Assembly: GCA_029556545.1 (NCBI GenBank)
Contig: JAKQEQ010000017.1
Location: forward strand, 202,699 to 266,698
Direction of reading: 5' to 3'
DNA: 64,000 nucleotides
DNA from: Candidatus Hydrogenedentota bacterium
GTDB lineage: Bacteria > Hydrogenedentota > Hydrogenedentia > Hydrogenedentales > JAGMZX01
Made by a program: the position numbers and the translations under genes. Positions 1-7,274 of this stretch are shown here, one piece after another (the stretch's first letter is position 1; the number at the start of each line of letters is the position of its first letter). The notes beneath the pieces were generated by a model that was given only the letters and a program-made list of their open reading frames with translations, was not told the origin of the DNA and did no database searches.

Positions 1-656
1 ACGCCCAGCGCGGCTACGTGGTGGCGACCATCGGCTACCGTTTCAAGCAGGAAGCGCCGTTCCCCGCGTGCGTCGAGGACGCGAAATGCGCGGTGCGCTG
101 GATGCGCGCGAACACGGAGGAACTGTCGGTCGACCCGGACCGCATCGCCGTGATCGGCGGCTCGGCGGGCGGCTATCTGTCCATGATGGTGGGTTACTCG
201 CCTGATGTCCCCGAACTCGAAGGGAACGGCGGCCACGCCGGCGTGAGCAGCGCCGTCGCCTGCGTCGTCAATCTCTACGGCCCGACGGACCTCACCGCGG
301 ATATGGCCCGGGCGCACGGACTTGTCGAGTCGTTTCTCGACACGACCTATGAGCAAGACCCGGACCGTTTCACGCTCGCGTCGCCCATCCACCACCTCGA
401 CGCGACCGACCCGCCCACGCTCATTATCCAGGGGACTATCGACGACATCGTGCCCGTCGCACAAGCCGATCTGCTCGCCGAACGCCTCCGGGAACTCGGC
501 GTGCACTACTGGTACGACCGGCTCGACGGCTGGATGCACACCCTCGACATCGTCGCGCCCCTCAACGAGCGCGTCCAATGGCTCATGAACGCCTTCTTCG
601 AGGAGCATTTGGCCAAGAAAGAAAAAGCCGCCGGCACCGCGCCGAGAGACCGGTAA
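1..656 (+). CDS. alpha/beta hydrolase (acetyl-esterase type), 3' part
   Basis: The reading frame is open from the first bases, so the start lies upstream of the window. The visible 217 residues are the catalytic half of an alpha/beta hydrolase of the BD-FAE/acetyl-esterase group. The nucleophile elbow GGSAGG is clear, followed by an acid in GTIDDIVP and a histidine in GWMHTLD near the end, which completes a Ser-Asp-His triad. Enzymes of this group hydrolyse short acyl esters, often on sugars. No signal peptide can be judged because the N-terminus is missing. A gap of 190 bp without a visible gene follows. The family call is firm; the substrate is unknown. Confidence 0.85.
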   Translation, partial: AQRGYVVATIGYRFKQEAPFPACVEDAKCAVRWMRANTEELSVDPDRIAVIGGSAGGYLSMMVGYSPDVPELEGNGGHAGVSSAVACVVNLYGPTDLTADMARAHGLVESFLDTTYEQDPDRFTLASPIHHLDATDPPTLIIQGTIDDIVPVAQADLLAERLRELGVHYWYDRLDGWMHTLDIVAPLNERVQWLMNAFFEEHLAKKEKAAGTAPRDR

Positions 657-846
657 GGCAGTCGCCGGCGCGTTCCCTGATGTTCTGGACCGGTGTCCGC
701 CGGTTCTGAGACAATGCGCCAGTGACCGGCGCACTGTGGAAATGGCCGCAACAGCCGAATGCGTTGCCGTCGGCATTCCGGGGACGTTCACGCCGGCAAT
801 CAATACCGGTCGTTAAGCATGCCGAAAGGCAGTATGGAAGCTCGTC

Positions 847-1959
847 ATGCCGCACAAGGAATTTGATCGGAACGCGTTGGAAATACGGCCGCTGGCGGAG
901 CGGGAGGACCGCGCGTTCATCGAGACGGACCATGTGAGCCCGGACGAGCAGCCGCAGCCCTTCTCGAAGGAGGCGCAGCGGGTCATCGACGAGGCGGTCG
1001 AACGGCTCCTCGCGGCGCGCGCGGCGGGGAAATCGCGCATGCTCGCGTTCGGCGCGCACGCAATCAAGAACGGACTCGCGCCGGTGTTCATCAAGCTGAT
1101 CGAGGACGGCTGGATCACGCACTTGGCCACGAACGGCGCGGGCGTCATCCACGACTGGGAATTCGCGTTCCAGGGTCACACGAGCGAGCACGTGGCGAAG
1201 AACGTGGCCGCGGGCCGCTTCGGCATCTGGGAGGAGACCGGCTACTACCTGAATCTCGCCCTAGTCGTCGGCGCGTATCGGGGTCTAGGCTACGGCGAGG
1301 CCGTCGGCGCGTTTGTCGATCAGGAAGGGCTCGATATCCCGGCCGAGGAGGCGTTGGTCGCCGAAATCCGCGAGAAGGCGGCGGATGCGCCGCTCGAGGC
1401 CGCCGCCGCGGCGGACCTGCTCCACGCCGTGCGCGCGTTTTCGCTGCGACCGGGCCGCATGGACGTGCCGCATCCGTACAAGCGCTTCGGATTGCAGGCG
1501 GCGGCGTACCGGCTCGGCGTGCCGTTCACCAGCCACCCGATGATCGGCCACGACATCATCTACACGCACCCGATGAACCACTGCGCCGCCATTGGCCGCG
1601 CGGCGCAACGCGACTTCCTCCTCTTCGCAAACAACGTCGCCAACCTCGACGGCGGCATCTACCTCAGCATCGGCAGCGCGGTCATGTCGCCCATGATCTT
1701 CGAGAAATCGCTGTCCATGAGCCAGAACCTCGCCATCCAACAGGGCAAGCACATCGACAACCACCTCATGGTCATCGTCGACCTCCAGGAGTCGCACTGG
1801 GACTGGATGCAAGGCGAGCCGCCCGACGACAATCCCGACTACTATCTGCGCTACTGCAAATCCTTCTCGCGCATGGGCGGCGCCATGCGCTACCTCAGCG
1901 CCGACAACAGGGATTTCCTCCTGGCGCTGGTGCGGGGGCTGGAGAACCGGATCGAGTGA
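847..1959 (+). CDS. conserved uncharacterised protein, possibly deoxyhypusine-synthase-like
   Basis: This is a 370-residue soluble protein without signal peptide or membrane segment. It contains stretches that look like a conserved enzyme core: FGAHAIKNGLAPV, TNGAGVIHDWEFAFQG, EETGYYLNLAL and HPMIGHDIIYTHP. The glycine-rich TNGAG followed by an acidic pair recalls the NAD-binding deoxyhypusine-synthase fold, but I cannot see the catalytic lysine region of true deoxyhypusine synthases, so this is only a suggestion. No partner gene is evident. Its last ~75 nt (MRYLSADNRDF to the stop) recur, decayed, at about 4.87 and 6.11 kb. The gene looks intact and has the base composition of the core genome. 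Confidence 0.75.
   Translation: MPHKEFDRNALEIRPLAEREDRAFIETDHVSPDEQPQPFSKEAQRVIDEAVERLLAARAAGKSRMLAFGAHAIKNGLAPVFIKLIEDGWITHLATNGAGVIHDWEFAFQGHTSEHVAKNVAAGRFGIWEETGYYLNLALVVGAYRGLGYGEAVGAFVDQEGLDIPAEEALVAEIREKAADAPLEAAAAADLLHAVRAFSLRPGRMDVPHPYKRFGLQAAAYRLGVPFTSHPMIGHDIIYTHPMNHCAAIGRAAQRDFLLFANNVANLDGGIYLSIGSAVMSPMIFEKSLSMSQNLAIQQGKHIDNHLMVIVDLQESHWDWMQGEPPDDNPDYYLRYCKSFSRMGGAMRYLSADNRDFLLALVRGLENRIE
1873..1957 (+). repeat. gene-tail repeat, copy 1 (intact 3' end of the 847-1959 gene)
   Basis: This is the 3' end of the preceding gene and the apparent parent of two later copies at 4866 and 6107, all in the same orientation. By eye copy 2 differs at about 6 of the first 75 positions, while copy 3 has drifted much further after its first ~35 nt. 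The accessory genes begin immediately downstream of this copy. Confidence 0.8.
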
Positions 1960-2070
1960 TATAACTTGCAGGAGTCTGTTGACTTGATGCAGTCTAACTC
2001 TCTTGCGGGAGAACAGTTTCTCGGCAGACTCTGAGGACACATAACGTCACAGCGGAAAGGGCGTAGACAC

Positions 2071-3123
2071 ATGCCAACGGCTAAGCCTGTAAATCTCCAA
2101 ATATCCGATATTATTGCTTGGTTCCGGGCGAAGGAGCTCGTAATCAATACGGATTTTCAAAGACACTCCGTTTGGACCCCCGCGGGGAGAACATTTCTTA
2201 TTGACACCATTCTGAACGAGCTTCCCATACCCAAGATCTACTTGCGCACCAAGATCGATCCGCACACACAAACAAGCATCAGAGAAATCGTGGATGGTCA
2301 GCAGCGAGTCCGAGCGATAGTCGATTTTGCCGATAGTAAACTGAAATTAACAAATAGGTCAGAGAAATTTCATGGCAAACAATACGAAGACCTTACCGAT
2401 GAGGAGAAGGAACGATTCTTGGGCTATATAATCACCGCTGAACAACTCCTGAATGCAACTGATGACGATGTCATAGACGTTTTTGCTCGCCTTAACTCCT
2501 ATACGGTTGCCCTCAATCCCGCCGAAAAACGCCATGCTGAGTTTCAGACAGAATTCAAGTTTGCCGTGAGACAGGCGAGTCAGAAATGGCGAGGGTTCAT
2601 CGAGAAGTATAACATTTTTACCACAAAGCAGCGGTTTCGCATGCTTGACGACACGCTGTTTGCGGAGATCTTTGGGGTGCTCTTGGAAGGCGTAAAAGAT
2701 GGGGGTGAAGCCAATATCAAGAGACTTTATCAAAGGCAAACTGACGACAAGTTCACAGAGTCCGTGGCAAAGTCTGCCAGAAGAAGATTGGACGCCGCGC
2801 TAACATACTTGGACTTGTCCCTGGGCGATGTGCTTAGAGGATCGCTCTCTCGACACTATCATATTCTTTTGCTTGTAGCCGCATACACACACCACAGGTT
2901 TGGAATACCTCGTGGCGATATTGAAGACGATTTGCCACGATCTAAGATTGCGAGCACAGATGTGATACTCGGTCGCCTCGGAGAACTGGAATCTGCCATC
3001 GAGTCACAACGCAGCCGAGGACGCTACGCCGATTTCGTCAAAGCTTCAGCCGAATCAACGCACCGAATTGTAACCAGGAAGGTGCGGTTTAGAGTACTCG
3101 TCGATATTATGGCCTGCGAGTAA
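2071..3123 (+). CDS. DUF262 (GmrS/ParB-like N-terminal) domain protein
   Basis: A 350-residue DUF262 protein. The diagnostic motifs are visible: DFQR at 28-31 with W35, DGQQR at 75-79, and F-x-R-L-N at 138-142. DUF262 is the ParB/sulfiredoxin-like domain of GmrSD-type restriction enzymes, where it hydrolyses NTP and assists DNA cleavage. The partner DUF1594/GmrD-type HNH domain is absent from this protein, and the C-terminal ~170 residues are unassigned. It is followed 19 bp downstream by a gene with a HEPN-type R-x4-H motif, an arrangement known for DUF262. Base composition is much more AT-rich than the neighbours, suggesting acquisition. An anti-phage or nucleic-acid-targeting role is inferred. 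Confidence 0.88.
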   Translation: MPTAKPVNLQISDIIAWFRAKELVINTDFQRHSVWTPAGRTFLIDTILNELPIPKIYLRTKIDPHTQTSIREIVDGQQRVRAIVDFADSKLKLTNRSEKFHGKQYEDLTDEEKERFLGYIITAEQLLNATDDDVIDVFARLNSYTVALNPAEKRHAEFQTEFKFAVRQASQKWRGFIEKYNIFTTKQRFRMLDDTLFAEIFGVLLEGVKDGGEANIKRLYQRQTDDKFTESVAKSARRRLDAALTYLDLSLGDVLRGSLSRHYHILLLVAAYTHHRFGIPRGDIEDDLPRSKIASTDVILGRLGELESAIESQRSRGRYADFVKASAESTHRIVTRKVRFRVLVDIMACE

Positions 3124-3142
3124 GGACGCGGAGTGACGCGGG

Positions 3143-3772
3143 GTGCATCTGCTACGATTTGTGCTGAAGTATGAGCGTGGTCTGGCAAGAATTGACCAAA
3201 TAGTACGGCAAGGAGCCGTTCTTCGAAGTGACTATCCTTGCCAATGCGCTGCATGTTTATCTCATGCGATCATAGCTTTACACGACCTCTGGGCCAATGC
3301 ATGTAGATCGATTGTCCTGACGTCGGCTGAGGGCCGCTGCATAACGCGTGGCGGCCGGCGCTTGGATAGACCTGAGATGCTAGATCCAAGGGAGAGTGCC
3401 ATTGGCTATCTCCGAAAACACTGGACACGGGCGGGGAAGTTAATGCCGCGCACTTGGGAACCAGAGTGGTACATTCCGAATGTCGCGATTCGCGCAGCCA
3501 CACTACTGAATGTTGGGAATCTCTCTGAAATCACGGATGGGCTTGGCGCTACTGTCTCGGCGGAGCCTTTGCGAGTCACTCGGAATGTCGTGGCGCATTC
3601 ATTGCCAAGTACATGGCTCCGGTTGCGCAGATTGCAAGAGCAACTTGGCATATCCGAATTGAGTCGCCCGGAGGTATTCGTTCTGTTACGTAGTGAACAC
3701 GGTGCAGGAACGCAGTTTCTCTATCTTTGGTCGTACGATCTGAAGAATGCACTAATGGCGGCTATAAGATAG
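3143..3772 (+). CDS. putative HEPN-type nuclease, partner of DUF262
   Basis: A 209-residue mostly helical protein that starts at GTG 3143, 19 bp after the DUF262 gene. The useful mark is RNVVAH at 147-152, which fits the R-x4-6-H active site of HEPN ribonucleases, with the polar residue after the arginine that is usual there. Families named MAE_28990/MAE_18760-like HEPN proteins are known to sit beside DUF262 genes, which fits this order and length. HEPN enzymes cleave RNA in many defence and toxin systems. I see no other catalytic domain. The family call rests on one motif plus context, so it is moderate. GC content matches the DUF262 gene, implying they arrived together. Confidence 0.6.
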   Translation: MHLLRFVLKYERGLARIDQIVRQGAVLRSDYPCQCAACLSHAIIALHDLWANACRSIVLTSAEGRCITRGGRRLDRPEMLDPRESAIGYLRKHWTRAGKLMPRTWEPEWYIPNVAIRAATLLNVGNLSEITDGLGATVSAEPLRVTRNVVAHSLPSTWLRLRRLQEQLGISELSRPEVFVLLRSEHGAGTQFLYLWSYDLKNALMAAIR

Positions 3773-3826
3773 GCGGTGCCTTGAAGAAGTCTGCATTGAA
3801 ATGGAGCCGGGTTCAGGAGTTACACT

Positions 3827-4093
3827 ATGAACGCTGCGCGCGTGCTGGAAAATGCCGATGTGCAGCTGCCCGCGGACATTGCCGAAAGACTGAGTGCTAA
3901 GCCGGGAGATATGCTGGCTGTGGAACCCCATGCAGACGGAACGGTGTGGCTGTATCCCGATGCGTTCGGCCGCGATGACGTGTTCGGTTGTTTCGCGTGC
4001 CGCACCACAGTAACGGCCATTGTCGAAGAAATGGATGAATCGATCGCTGATGCCTGCCAAAAGGATCAGATTCAAGATGGTGCTGGCTCTTGA
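3827..4093 (+). CDS. AbrB/MazE-type antitoxin, apparently orphan
   Basis: An 88-residue protein with a SpoVT-AbrB swapped-hairpin pattern: a short beta segment ending in LPADIAERL, then KPGDMLAVE and a final strand GTVWLYP. Such proteins bind DNA and neutralise PIN or MazF toxins. AGGAG at 3815-3819 supports the ATG at 3827. No toxin follows: the next ~70 nt hold only a short frame beginning like MVLALDR, which might be the stump of a PIN domain, but this is too short to claim. The gene is therefore an orphan antitoxin or half of a lost pair. Confidence 0.65.
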   Translation: MNAARVLENADVQLPADIAERLSAKPGDMLAVEPHADGTVWLYPDAFGRDDVFGCFACRTTVTAIVEEMDESIADACQKDQIQDGAGS

Positions 4094-4228
4094 TCGCACG
4101 GCAGACCGACGGCGATTATTTCAGCCGGTGACGTAGCACGGGGGCACAGATACGCAATTTCTGTCCAAACAAGAAATCAGGTGCGAGTCTGATTCTCACC
4201 GTATGTAAATGAATGGCCGGCGCTGAGG

Positions 4229-4543
4229 ATGGAAGCGGTTCTGACGGATTGGATAGCCGAGCGGGTACGGAGGCACGAGTTCACAGGCTTCCAGCAGGCG
4301 GAGATCGAGCGCGGAAATGACGCCCTTTCCCTTTCGGATATCGAGTACGCGCTGCTTAATGGTAGAATTATTGAGTCTAATCCGGATACGGGGCGAGGCG
4401 TGTCCTGCCTCGTGTACGGCGAGACTCAGCGCGGAGCGGCCCACGTTGTTTGTGGGCGCAACAAGTATTCATGGTTGGTGATCGCGACCGTTTACATACC
4501 GGCGTGGCCAAAATGGAAAAGCCCGACCGAAAGGAACCGATAG
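4229..4543 (+). CDS. DUF4258-type toxin
   Basis: A 104-residue protein of the DUF4258 family. The typical order is seen: an N-terminal helix, RGNDALSLSDIEYAL (GIS-x-x-DIE-like), a GRIIE strand, SCLVYG, HVVCG and a final ATVYIP strand ending in a KW. DUF4258 proteins are compact MqsR/RelE-like toxins, thought to act on RNA. The gene overlaps the next one by 31 bp, and that next gene is the expected YgiT-type zinc-finger antitoxin, so the pair is complete. No strong Shine-Dalgarno sequence is present. Confidence 0.8.
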   Translation: MEAVLTDWIAERVRRHEFTGFQQAEIERGNDALSLSDIEYALLNGRIIESNPDTGRGVSCLVYGETQRGAAHVVCGRNKYSWLVIATVYIPAWPKWKSPTERNR

Positions 4544-4779
4544 TGGAACCGTATGGTGATTGCATCTACTGCGGCGGCGAAGTCGTGGAGGAAGTGCGCA
4601 GCGTCGATTATCGAATTGAAGGACAGCTATACATCATCCAAAACGTTCCCGCCGGTGTGTGTCGGCAGTGCGGAGAAATGTTTTTTACCGCCGAAACCGC
4701 GCATCGTATGGAGGCCGCCGTAACACAGCCCGCAGGCCCCCTGAATACCGTGCCCGTGCCGGTTGTCGCCATAAAGTAG
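4513..4779 (+). CDS. YgiT-type zinc-finger antitoxin
   Basis: An 88-residue protein with two CxxC pairs, at C17/C20 and C50/C53, which form the zinc site of MqsA/YgiT-type antitoxins. Unlike E. coli MqsA it has no C-terminal helix-turn-helix, as is usual for the short antitoxins that accompany DUF4258 toxins. The start chosen is the ATG at 4513; a TTG at 4450 in frame would add 21 residues of no visible conservation. Toxin-first order and the overlap suggest translational coupling. It probably binds the toxin; self-regulation is unproven because the DNA-binding part is absent. Confidence 0.8.
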   Translation: MEKPDRKEPIVEPYGDCIYCGGEVVEEVRSVDYRIEGQLYIIQNVPAGVCRQCGEMFFTAETAHRMEAAVTQPAGPLNTVPVPVVAIK

Positions 4780-4865
4780 CCGCGATCCCCATGTTCGAGG
4801 GCATGGTCGCCCCGATGAAAACGACTATCGGTTTTCCAACCGCGTTCAACAAGGAATTTCACCAC

Positions 4866-4949
4866 ATGGGCGGCACCATGCGCTACCTCAGCGCCGACAA
4901 CCGTGATTTCCTGCCGGTGCTGGTGCGGGGGCTGGAGAACTGAATCGAC
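4866..4949 (+). pseudogene. gene-tail repeat, copy 2 (decayed end of the 847-1959 gene)
   Basis: In the reading frame ending at 4943 the bases encode MGGTMRYLSADNRDF and a stop after GLEN, a near copy of the end of the gene at 847-1959. About 69 of the first 75 bases match. Nothing upstream of 4862 resembles the parent gene, so only the tail was copied. It sits right after the toxin-antitoxin pair and before the methyltransferase. Confidence 0.75.
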
Positions 4950-5090
4950 AAAAGTGTGCATGGTTGCGTCTAAGAATGGGGTGTCGTTGTGCATCGAGCC
5001 CTCCCTGTTGTCGGGTTGGACTGATGCCGCGTGCGCCAGCGGAGCTGTGGATAGTAGGAAGGCCATCGAATTCTGTCTGGGAGAGAGACA

Positions 5091-5861
5091 ATGAGCGAAA
5101 AACCGTGGTATGAGGCCCTGTTTCAAGACTACGGGCGAACGTACGACAAAGAGCCCTTCACGCAAGGCACGCAGGGAGAATGCGATTTCATCGAGAAGGA
5201 ACTTCGGTTTGACAAGTCGCTGAGGCTCCTCGATGTCGGCTGTGGCACCGGAAGGCACTCAATCGAGTTGGCCAAACGCGGCTATCACGTCACAGGAATC
5301 GATCTGTCCGAATCGCAGCTTGCGAGAGCGCGTGAAAAGGCCACCGAACAACAGGTGAGCGTCGAATTCTTGCGGCATGATGCAAGGGCCCTGCCTTTTC
5401 ACGCCGAATTCGATGCGGTCATCATGCTTTGCGGAGGCGGTTTCCCGTTAATGGAAACGGACGAGATGAATTTCGAGATACTGAAGAACGCGACACGCTC
5501 CCTGAAAGGCGGCGGGAAATTGCTGTTTACCACGCTCAACGGGCTGTTCCCCTTGTACCATAATGTGGAGGCATTTTATGCCGAATCGAAACAGGAGGGC
5601 ACTAGCGTCTGCAGGAAGAACAGCTTTGACCTGATGACATTTCGTGATTTCAATATCGCGGAATTCGAAGACGACTCCGGGAACAAGAAGACCCTTTCCT
5701 GCAACCAGCGCTACTACGTGCCGAGTGAGATCACCTGGCTGCTGAAAACGCTCGGCTACGTCCGCATCGAAATCTTTGGCGCCAAGCTGGGCGCTTTCTC
5801 CAGAGACCATTCTCTGACCCCGGAGGATTTCGAGATGCTCGTGATTGGGCACAAGCATTGA
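5091..5861 (+). CDS. class I SAM-dependent methyltransferase
   Basis: A 256-residue cytosolic methyltransferase. Motif I LLDVGCGTG lies at residues 46-54, followed by the acidic end of strand 2 in GIDLSE and a motif-II-like FDAVIMLCG. GGKLLFTTLNG corresponds to the fourth-strand region. The layout fits the UbiE/Coq5-like Methyltransf_25 group acting on small molecules, but the substrate cannot be told. It lies between two copies of the gene-tail repeat, so it may be cargo of the same accessory patch. GC is intermediate between the AT-rich defence pair and the core. Confidence 0.88.
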   Translation: MSEKPWYEALFQDYGRTYDKEPFTQGTQGECDFIEKELRFDKSLRLLDVGCGTGRHSIELAKRGYHVTGIDLSESQLARAREKATEQQVSVEFLRHDARALPFHAEFDAVIMLCGGGFPLMETDEMNFEILKNATRSLKGGGKLLFTTLNGLFPLYHNVEAFYAESKQEGTSVCRKNSFDLMTFRDFNIAEFEDDSGNKKTLSCNQRYYVPSEITWLLKTLGYVRIEIFGAKLGAFSRDHSLTPEDFEMLVIGHKH

Positions 5862-5865
5862 CTCG

Positions 5866-6096
5866 GGATACAGGCCAGCCGGCACAAGCGTTGCCGTGCC
5901 GCTCGTGTAGTTCCCGAGGCTGTTCCACGGCACGGCGGAGGAACGCGCGCGCTGGCGCCTGATTGGCAAAGGCGAGGGGATTCATTGGGAACTCCTGGAC
6001 GAAGACATCAGTGCCGAGGGATTGCTCGCGGGCAGGCCATCCGGCGAAAGCCAGGCTTCGTTCCAGAAATGGCGCGAACAACGCGGAACGGAATGA
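5866..6096 (+). pseudogene. DUF2442 protein, truncated and interrupted by a TAG
   Basis: Reading from 5866, the frame encodes GTSVAVPLV, then a stop (TAG 5908-5910), then FPRLFHGTAEERARW, GIHWELLDEDISAEG and LLAGRPSGES, ending at TGA 6094-6096. In DUF2442 proteins the residue at the stop is normally tryptophan, so a single TGG-to-TAG change explains it. The N-terminal part is also missing. DUF2442 proteins are commonly paired with DUF4160 in small toxin-antitoxin-like loci; no DUF4160 gene is present. The gene is therefore a dead remnant. Confidence 0.72.
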
Positions 6097-6106
6097 CCGC
6101 GTCGTT

Positions 6107-6178
6107 ATGCGGCGCCATGCGCTACCTCAGCGCCGAAAACGGGGAAATCCCGCCAGCGCCGGCGCGGGGCTGGAGAAA
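6107..6178 (+). pseudogene. gene-tail repeat, copy 3 (strongly decayed)
   Basis: The stretch again begins with the codons for GAMRYLSA and ends with the CGGGGCTGGAGAA block of the parent tail, but the middle has drifted and a stop frame differs. It begins 11 nt after the end of the DUF2442 remnant. It has the same orientation as copies 1 and 2. Confidence 0.65.
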
Positions 6179-6311
6179 GCCTGAAGAGCCTCGCGCGAAT
6201 GCGCAAAGGGCCGCGAAGCGGGTATCGGCGTGAGGGAAGGACGCCCGTTGACAGGGGAGGATACAGGTGTTAGCATCAGAGTCGTTGAGAGACAAGAGAG
6301 GTCGTGCGACT

Positions 6312-6548
6312 ATGGCGCTCCCTTTTTCAGACATAGTCGAGCAGATTCGCCTGTTGGACGATGATTCCAAGCAGGCGCTTCTCGAGTTGTTGCATTCGTG
6401 GCTTCGGGAGGAACGTCGAGAACAGATCGCCCGGAATGCGAGGGAATCGCGTGAAAAGTACGCTTCCGGCAAGGCGCGCGGCGGCTCGCTCGACGATATG
6501 ATGACGGACCTGTATGCCGAAGATCGCGAGACTGACGTGGAGCGGTAG
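6312..6548 (+). CDS. small antitoxin-like protein, no partner
   Basis: A 78-residue acidic helical protein: an N-terminal helix typical of small antitoxins (SDIVEQIRLLDDDSKQALLELL) and a charged C-terminal part with DDMMTDLYAEDRE. GAGAGG at 6296-6301 supports the ATG at 6312 over an ATG-like start 45 nt upstream. The next gene downstream is a small membrane protein, not a toxin, so a toxin partner is absent or was lost. It may simply be an uncharacterised small protein. Confidence 0.5.
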   Translation: MALPFSDIVEQIRLLDDDSKQALLELLHSWLREERREQIARNARESREKYASGKARGGSLDDMMTDLYAEDRETDVER

Positions 6549-6738
6549 TTTCAAGCGCGCATTTCGCGCGCGCGTCCTCACGCACTCCCGCATGAACCGC
6601 TGTTTTCAAAGCAGTCTTGTCCGGTTTGGAAAATTGTCGGAGTGGTTGATTTCCAGTATGTCTTGATATTCTATTCTAGACGGGAGTAAACAGGGTCTAC
6701 TTGAGTTGACGATGATTGTTCTTGGGCGAGGTAATGAC

Positions 6739-7008
6739 ATGACTACGCGTGGGATGGTGATCACCTTCATTGTCTTGTTCATCCTATTGTTTGGAAGCAT
6801 TATTTCCTACCAACTGGAGATGCCCTATGACAACGCGCCTGCATCTCCTATTGAACGATGGCTTATCGTGTGCATTGTAGGTGGCCTGATTTCGGCCATT
6901 GGGGCTTGCTTCTTCACCGGAGCGATTGCTGCGGCTTTTGGAGCGTTTTCCGGGCCCGACATCGAAGGTCGAAGTTCGTCGGATTTGCCGCCCTTCGGCG
7001 GTGAATGA
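6739..7008 (+). CDS. small two-helix membrane protein, unknown function
   Basis: An 89-residue protein with two clear hydrophobic segments, residues ~6-25 (MVITFIVLFILLFGSIISY) and ~45-68 (LIVCIVGGLISAIGACFF), and a short polar tail. GAGG shortly before the ATG at 6739 favours this start. I recognise no family. A gap of 266 bp without a visible gene follows. Confidence 0.55.
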   Translation: MTTRGMVITFIVLFILLFGSIISYQLEMPYDNAPASPIERWLIVCIVGGLISAIGACFFTGAIAAAFGAFSGPDIEGRSSSDLPPFGGE

Positions 7009-7274
7009 GGGCTCGACATGATTCTAGTGCGTACGACTGTAGGCCAGTCTCTGGGGGGTAGTCGGTATAGGCCTCACGTTACAGATGGTTTGGACCCTTG
7101 GAAATTACGGGTGGAGTAATTATTATAGTAGACTATCCACAGGTGCGGCGATGTCGAGCGAGCCATGAGGCGTCAGAATAACGAGAAGAGCTAGCAATTA
7201 TCTGCATGGTGCTCGGCTAGAGTAGCGACCCGCGAACCTTCTTGTACCTGCGGAATGCGATTAGCTTAGCAGAA

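Noticed and set aside
4450..4512. TTG start at 4450 for the YgiT-type antitoxin
   Set aside because: The added 21 residues are out of family; ATG 4513 gives the normal length and the usual start next to the first Cys pair.
4659..4943. A 94-residue gene ending in the repeated gene tail
   Set aside because: Its first part is an out-of-frame shadow of the antitoxin gene and only the last ~26 codons are similar to anything, so it is treated as a decayed tail.
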